A stretch of 64,000 nucleotides of DNA from Escallonia rubra (Eukaryota; Streptophyta; Magnoliopsida; Escalloniales; Escalloniaceae): assembly GCA_033065855.1 (NCBI GenBank), contig JAVXUO010003024.1, positions 31,878 to 95,877 of the forward strand, read 5' to 3'. Numbering within the stretch: position 1 is the stretch's first letter; every line of letters begins with the position of its first letter. The notes beneath the pieces are model-generated. The model was not told the origin of the DNA. It saw only the letters and a program-made list of their open reading frames with translations, and did not search any database. The position numbers and the translations under genes are program-made. Shown here piece after piece: positions 59,295 through 64,000 of the stretch.

Positions 59295-59615
59295 ATGTAT
59301 GTGCAGGTCCTCAACAACTTCCATTGCCACAATTATATGGCCAATGTGAACCTCGATCCAGTTAGAAGTAAACTTGCAGGCACATGGGCTGATCAGTCCC
59401 AGTTTAGAGTCCTATTTGAAATGCAAGAATTTTGTGTTTATCCGAGTCTCAACTTTGAGCCTCGTAGGGGACCGGATACGGGTAAGGGAGGGAGAATGGC
59501 TAACTCTTCATTATGTGGCCCATACATCCGATTTAACCGCAGAGAAATAAACATTGTGGTCGTCACTTGTTATAAGAACATTAGAGATAAAACAAAGTTT
59601 GGACATCATTTTTAG
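59295..59615 (+). CDS. conserved short ORF of unknown function (module C)
   Basis: 106 codons, unrecognised. It shares the core 'VLFEMQEFCVYPSLNFEP', 'GKGGRMANSSLCGPYIRF' and 'CYKNIRDKTKFGHHF' with module A; the first 35 residues differ from A by a frame change. It lies about 460 bp upstream of the SPH pseudogene. It may be an exon or a chance frame in duplicated DNA. Confidence 0.25.
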   Translation: MYVQVLNNFHCHNYMANVNLDPVRSKLAGTWADQSQFRVLFEMQEFCVYPSLNFEPRRGPDTGKGGRMANSSLCGPYIRFNRREINIVVVTCYKNIRDKTKFGHHF

Positions 59616-60076
59616 TAAGTCTTTGTCACTGAAATTGTTGACATGAAAAATCAACAAGTATACTCATTTTCTTTTCTAGTATTTTGTTTTAAGGACTATC
59701 AAGTGGTGCTTTGGCCCATGCTACACCTTCAATAAGTCGCCAACGGCCCCCCACCTCCTCTAAGCCCTGGTGTAGGCAAAAGTTGTTGCATTGTTCTCTC
59801 TTTTAGGAGTTATGGTCAGGTTCAGTTCACAATTTGACTCATACGGTGCACATGCAATTCACTTTAAGATTCGCCAAATGAGATTTTAAATAAGATGAAA
59901 GTTATGTTGATCTACTAAGATTACAATCATATAACTATCATACGTAACTAATTCACACTAATGAATCGGAGATGCAAGGAACATCAATCACATTATGACC
60001 CTATTTATAACAGGACATGACATGTCTTTATAATGAACAAGAAAGGAGCAAGTTGAGACATTAGCATTTTGCATTA

Positions 60077-60472
60077 ATGTACAATATAAAATACATTGTC
60101 TTTGTGTTGGCAAAGACCTTGCGTATAGTGTAACATACACCGGTGCATATAGATGGACAAATTATGAGGTTCATATAGTCAATGGGATCGCTAACGATTC
60201 CACTCAGGTGTTTGTTGGTTGCAAATCTTTAGATGATAATATTGGTACTCATTTTCTTCGTGATGGAGATGATCTTCATTGGGTGTGAGTTTCTTCGGGT
60301 GCTACTTTCAGGGGGCATAAAAAGGCAAAATTTTGACTTCAGAGGACATTGGACTTCACGAATTGATGGAAGTACGTTCTTTTGGCTGGTGAAGCCGGAC
60401 GATTTCTGTCATTCTAAGTACTTGGCTCCTTGGCCCAATGGCGATTGGGAGAAAAAGTAGGATTGGTGTTAA
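60077..60472 (+). pseudogene. SPH-family pseudogene (module C)
   Basis: Aligned with genes A and B, the start ATG (60077) is kept. A 1-bp loss in the signal-peptide segment ('ttggcaaagacc' for 'ttggccctttacc') then shifts the frame. Three further deletions near 60282, 60297 and 60342 remove parts of the 'GLSFFGETRFW' and 'FDVF' segments, and a TAG at 60458 replaces the codon after EKK. The TATA box is altered as well. The remaining plus-strand frame at 60233-60460 is only a fragment. It cannot make a normal SPH protein. Confidence 0.85.
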
Positions 60473-60895
60473 TATGATGAGTAATGTAGCATCTTCTCCA
60501 AATAATGATGCAAAAAAATACTCTATTTTACCTTAAATAGCCCTGTACCTTTTGTCAAGGACTGGGTAGCCAAATTAATGGTATCCCATATTGGGACTAC
60601 ATTGATGAGATATATGTGTGCATGGTAATCGCACGATGATTGGTAGTATACACTTTAGGGACAAGAAGTATGTACAAATGTAATCACAAGTTAAAATATG
60701 ACTATCCATCACGGTATGACAGATTTAGGACAAGCCAAGTACGTTTTAAATTTGTGCATTCAAGTTCTATCGGATCACCCAAAAAGAATGTAAATGTTAT
60801 TCCAAGCTACTTATAGACAATATCCTAGTTCAGTGTGCTTAGCATAATCCAAAAAGGGATTACCCCTTTGTAACCATTAAGTTTCTCTTTCAAGT

Positions 60896-61070
60896 AATGA
60901 ATGCCCTTCGTTAGTTGTAGAGAAAGTGTACAGCTTCTTATCATCTTATGCTTCCGTTGTAGGAAGTCTAATATCTTATGCTATACTAGATCAGAATTCA
61001 GTGGTTGTCTAACACCACCTAAGACGATGACGTAGTGTTAGACGTTCACTGGATATTTTCTCTTAATGCC
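60896..61070 (+). pseudogene. copia scrap and remnant terminus of the 1.2 kb element (module C)
   Basis: A shortened 'NECPS...' scrap is followed by 'gtggttgtctaacaccacctaagacgatgac' type sequence and 'gatattttctct|taatgcctggc' (described in part). This matches the right end of the module A element, so C once carried it and lost its interior. Confidence 0.65.
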
Positions 61071-61691
61071 TGGCACTCTTTTCCTAAAGACAGTATTTGG
61101 CTCCTTAAGTTAAACAGAGTAACAATAAATCTGCCTTCCAAGATTAAATAGGCAAAACATGATGATTATTGCAAATTTATCACCAAACAAAATTTCTTTG
61201 GGGGAAAGGAAGTATGAAAACTGAAGCAAGAAACTTGTTTGCCATCAGACTCTATATCTAGTGCACCAATATGTACAACGAATAGGTGCAAACAGTTGTG
61301 ACAGTGAAATGACTGTGTAAGTGTCATTTAATAGTCATAAAGCTTGAGATACACCGTAAAAATGTGCTATTCGGATGTAGATATCCGTTCACTCCATATC
61401 AGTCTGAATTTCTTGCAAAATAAAAGGATGGGCTCGGACCAGTGTTTTAAAAAGCGCGCCTAAGTGCTAGGCTCACCACTTGCATCTCACTTACGCCTAG
61501 GCACAGCGTATTCAATAAGGCGTGCGCCTGGTGCGCCCAGACGCAAAGGCGCAAGGCGCGTAGTGGCGGTGGAGGCACACATCTAGGAGCATGAAATGTG
61601 GCCATTGGATGTGTCGTTGTGTCTTAACATGGGCCGTCCGCTTTTTTTCTTTCATTTTTTTTACCAAGTCAAGAAATATTTCAAAGACTAA

Positions 61692-62142
61692 GGCTATGTT
61701 TGGTAACGTTTATTTTTTTAGTTTTTTTTCTCCAGTTTTGTAAAGTGGAGAAAATAAACGCGTTTGGTACACAGTTTTCGTTTTTTTTCTCCAGTTCTTA
61801 AAACAGGACTGTTTTCAAAAACTTTAAAAAGGAGTTTTGGGTTTTCAGTTTTGGTTTTTATTTTGAGACCACCACCACCACTCTCCCACCGCAGGCAGCC
61901 ACCGTCCACCACCATGCCCACCCTCTGCCGCCGGCCATCGCAGACGGCCGACCACCACCACCGCCGGCCACCGCCATTACCTACCACTGCCACTGCAAAC
62001 CACCACCAAAGAAAAAATTCAAAATAAAAATTGGTTAATCAAATACCTATTTGTTTTTGTAAAAAATAAAAACTAAATTGGTTTTGGTTTTTGATTTTTT
62101 GGAAACAGAAAACCAAAACTGGAAGTGATTTCAAATGCTACC
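61692..62142. mobile_element. Harbinger-like MITE (module C copy, 451 bp)
   Basis: Begins GGCTATGTTTGG after TAA (61689-61691) and ends 'caaatgctacc' before TAA (62143-62145). Corresponds to 56315-56765. Confidence 0.7.
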
Positions 62143-62199
62143 TAAATTAAAGACTAAAAATAGTAAAACCTAACAAAATCCCAAAATCTGTTTCACGAG

Positions 62200-63236
62200 T
62201 TACGACCACGGCCACAACTGTCATTATCTCACTCCCGGTCACCCCTCGCCGCTCTTCCGTCGCTTGCTTAGATCGCCGCCGGTCGCCTGTTGCTCCGGTC
62301 GCTGCAGCTGTTCCAGCCGCCGCCGAAGCTACTTCTACCCCTCTCTGTCGTGCTGCTTGGCTACTCCAACTGAAGTAGTTGCTCGCCTGCTCCAATACCC
62401 CATCGATTTGTCTCTCTTTCTATCTCTGTTCCAATTCAGCTTATCTACTATGCTGCTTAAGATTGCATTGTTTACCCTGCCGGTTATTTCATGATTATCT
62501 TTCTCTCTCTGTTCCACAAGTTCTCCTGGGTAATCGTCATAATCTCCAATCTTGAACTTTTGTGTATATATCAGTAAATGTTGCTGCTAAGTATCTTTGG
62601 CTGATTATTTTTCTTCTTCATTATTGTTTAGTAAGTTGTGGGAACAAACCATATTAAGGTGCCAGACGTATTTGTGGCCTTATTGGGTTGGGTTGAACCA
62701 TTTTGGCAGTGGTGTAAATCGTGGCCCCAGACAGAAGGTCTATAAGATGATTATGTCTCTTGCAATGAACATAGAAAATGTTCAAGTGAGTTCATCTAGA
62801 TGGATTTTAGTCTTTCTGTAGTATTAGAGATTTTTGGTTATAGTGCGTAGAAGCCTTTTGGTCTAACAAAAGTGCTCTTACAGCATGGGAAAAATGGTAA
62901 ATAATGTATGTTGTGTGTATATCTGACGACTCCCTTTTTAAGTGAGTGGAATAAATTTGTGTTATCTCATTCTTCTGCTTCAAATATAAGGGGACAAGTG
63001 CACATCAAAGGGTTCCAGTATGTGCTTGTGTATGGTCATTTGTTCTTTCTACATTCTTATATTTGAGTCCAAAGCAGATGTGGTGTTTAAGCTGGGACCC
63101 AGTGCCTTTCTTCCTGAATTTTGATTTTGTAGGCTAGGATGTTCAACATGGTTGAAAACTTATATTTGAGTTTACTTTCTCAACATGCATATTCAGTAGT
63201 CCAGATAGTAACATAAGATAGTTGCTGGTAGGCTTA
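62200..63236 (+). other. leader-like segment and 3' flank of module C
   Basis: Counterpart of 56800-57868, with the same CT-rich run at about 62408-62425 and the same AT-rich flank. No gene recognised. Confidence 0.35.
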
Positions 63237-64000
63237 TATATATATATATATATATAAGCATGTAAGATAATTGTGGTGATTTGTTTGTTTTCATAATTTT
63301 AAGGTTTCATGCTATTAGTGTTTGTATTATTTTAAGGTTATAAGCTGATTTCAGTTCATTATATATTTCAATCTCAGGAATATACGTGTCGACACCGAGT
63401 ACAGATACAAAGGACCCAGCTTGAAAATATGGACGTACAACTAAATTATGATGTTATAGAAGTTGAAACTTTTTCTAGTATTTGGAAGTTTGTTAATTGT
63501 CATGTTCTGAATTATTTTTTACGTAATTTTATTGTTCAAATGCACTATTATTTATATATTTTTATTTATTTTAATATTGCGGCTCGCTTCGAAAAGGCAC
63601 GCGCTTGTGCCTAAGCTCCAGGGATATTTTGCGCCTTGGCTACGCTTGCACCTATGGCACGGGCTCCTAACGACGATGTATGTGCAAAGTGTGTGTAAAA
63701 GTGCCAATATCGCCTTTATACCGCCGTCGCCACCAACGCCAATGGCGTGTGTGTAAAAATTTATCCTTGCCCTAGCTTGGTTTTCCCCTCCCTTTTCTCT
63801 CCTTTTTCACGTGAAATAAGGGCTGACAGATCTGCTAGGACGGCTGCCCTCTTAAGACTTTTTTTATATATGGTTGCCCTAGGTTGGAATAATTACCCCC
63901 CACACTTAGCTAGTGTTCTCATCTCACTCACATTCCTTTTAAAAGACCATAATAGTTTTAGACTAAGATTAAAAATAAAAAATTTATCGACTGATGAAAC
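63237..64000. other. right flank: (TA)n then non-coding DNA
   Basis: (TA)n at about 63235-63256 follows the end of module C homology. The rest has no protein-like frame. At 63586-63660 'aaggcacgcgcttgtgcctaag' and 'gcgccttggc' resemble, inverted, the GC-rich repeat in the modules. Confidence 0.4.

Larger units (their letters stand above)
58867..63236. repeat. module C of the triplicated unit
   Basis: Homologous to module B over its full length, but in the gene region it is closer to A, sharing for example 'ttcacgctaatgaatcggagatg' type details and the remnant of the 1.2 kb insertion. It ends just before a (TA)n run at 63237-63256. Confidence 0.85.

Noticed and set aside
61439..63660. Possible complete element bounded by 'cagtgttttaaaaagcg' and the inverted GC-rich phrase near 63600
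   Set aside because: No matching terminus 'cgctttttaaaacactg' and no target duplication could be found; the similarity is limited to short GC-rich phrases.

Overview
The window looks like a repeat-rich stretch of a eudicot-type plant nuclear genome. It is AT-rich and contains plant Ty3/gypsy and Ty1/copia LTR retrotransposons nested in one another, an L1-type LINE, hAT-like and PIF/Harbinger-like DNA elements, and a small cluster of genes of the plant self-incompatibility protein S1 homologue (SPH) family. I see no bacterial-type operons, rRNA, tRNA or CRISPR. The species is not determinable from what I can see. Almost all long open frames are broken transposon genes or read-through of simple repeats; only two intact host-type genes (both SPH) are well supported.

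Layout. 1-7.25 kb: non-coding, with diverged tandem duplications at about 0.65-3.3 kb. 7.57-9.95 kb: 5'-truncated LINE, minus strand. 10.06-12.65 kb: a 2.6 kb solo LTR with a perfect 5-bp target duplication. 12.92-28.99 kb: one degenerate Tat-like gypsy element on the minus strand (3' LTR, antisense coiled-coil ORF relic, integrase, RNase H, reverse transcriptase, gag, 5' LTR stump). It is interrupted by a 5.57 kb LTR (16600-22171, perfect ATGAC target duplication, with a GC-rich minisatellite block) and by a 1.1 kb hAT-like element (24124-25248, perfect CTTGTTAG duplication). 28.99-34.55 kb: a gag-only, non-autonomous copia element whose left LTR is cut off where it meets the Tat LTR. 34.56-42.6 kb: non-coding remains of Ogre-like LTR elements with tandem repeats. 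42.62-43.46 kb: a Harbinger-like MITE with a proline/glycine-looking GC minisatellite. 43.67-48.16 kb: a complete 4.5 kb LTR element with no gag or pol (LARD-like).

49.5-63.2 kb: three copies of a roughly 4 kb module (A, B, C). Each carries a short unrecognised conserved frame, then an SPH gene about 0.46 kb downstream, then a copia pol scrap and further shared flanks. The SPH genes of A (50324-50746) and B (54662-55087) are intact; that of C is a pseudogene. A and C share a 1.2 kb terminal-inverted-repeat insertion that B lacks. B and C share a Harbinger MITE. A minus-strand copia pol relic lies between B and C.

SPH proteins are small secreted proteins; in poppy one member is the stigma self-incompatibility determinant, but most family members have unknown roles. 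Nothing in the window ties the SPH genes to a pathway. The tandem, transposon-laden, rapidly diverging cluster is the most biologically interesting part.
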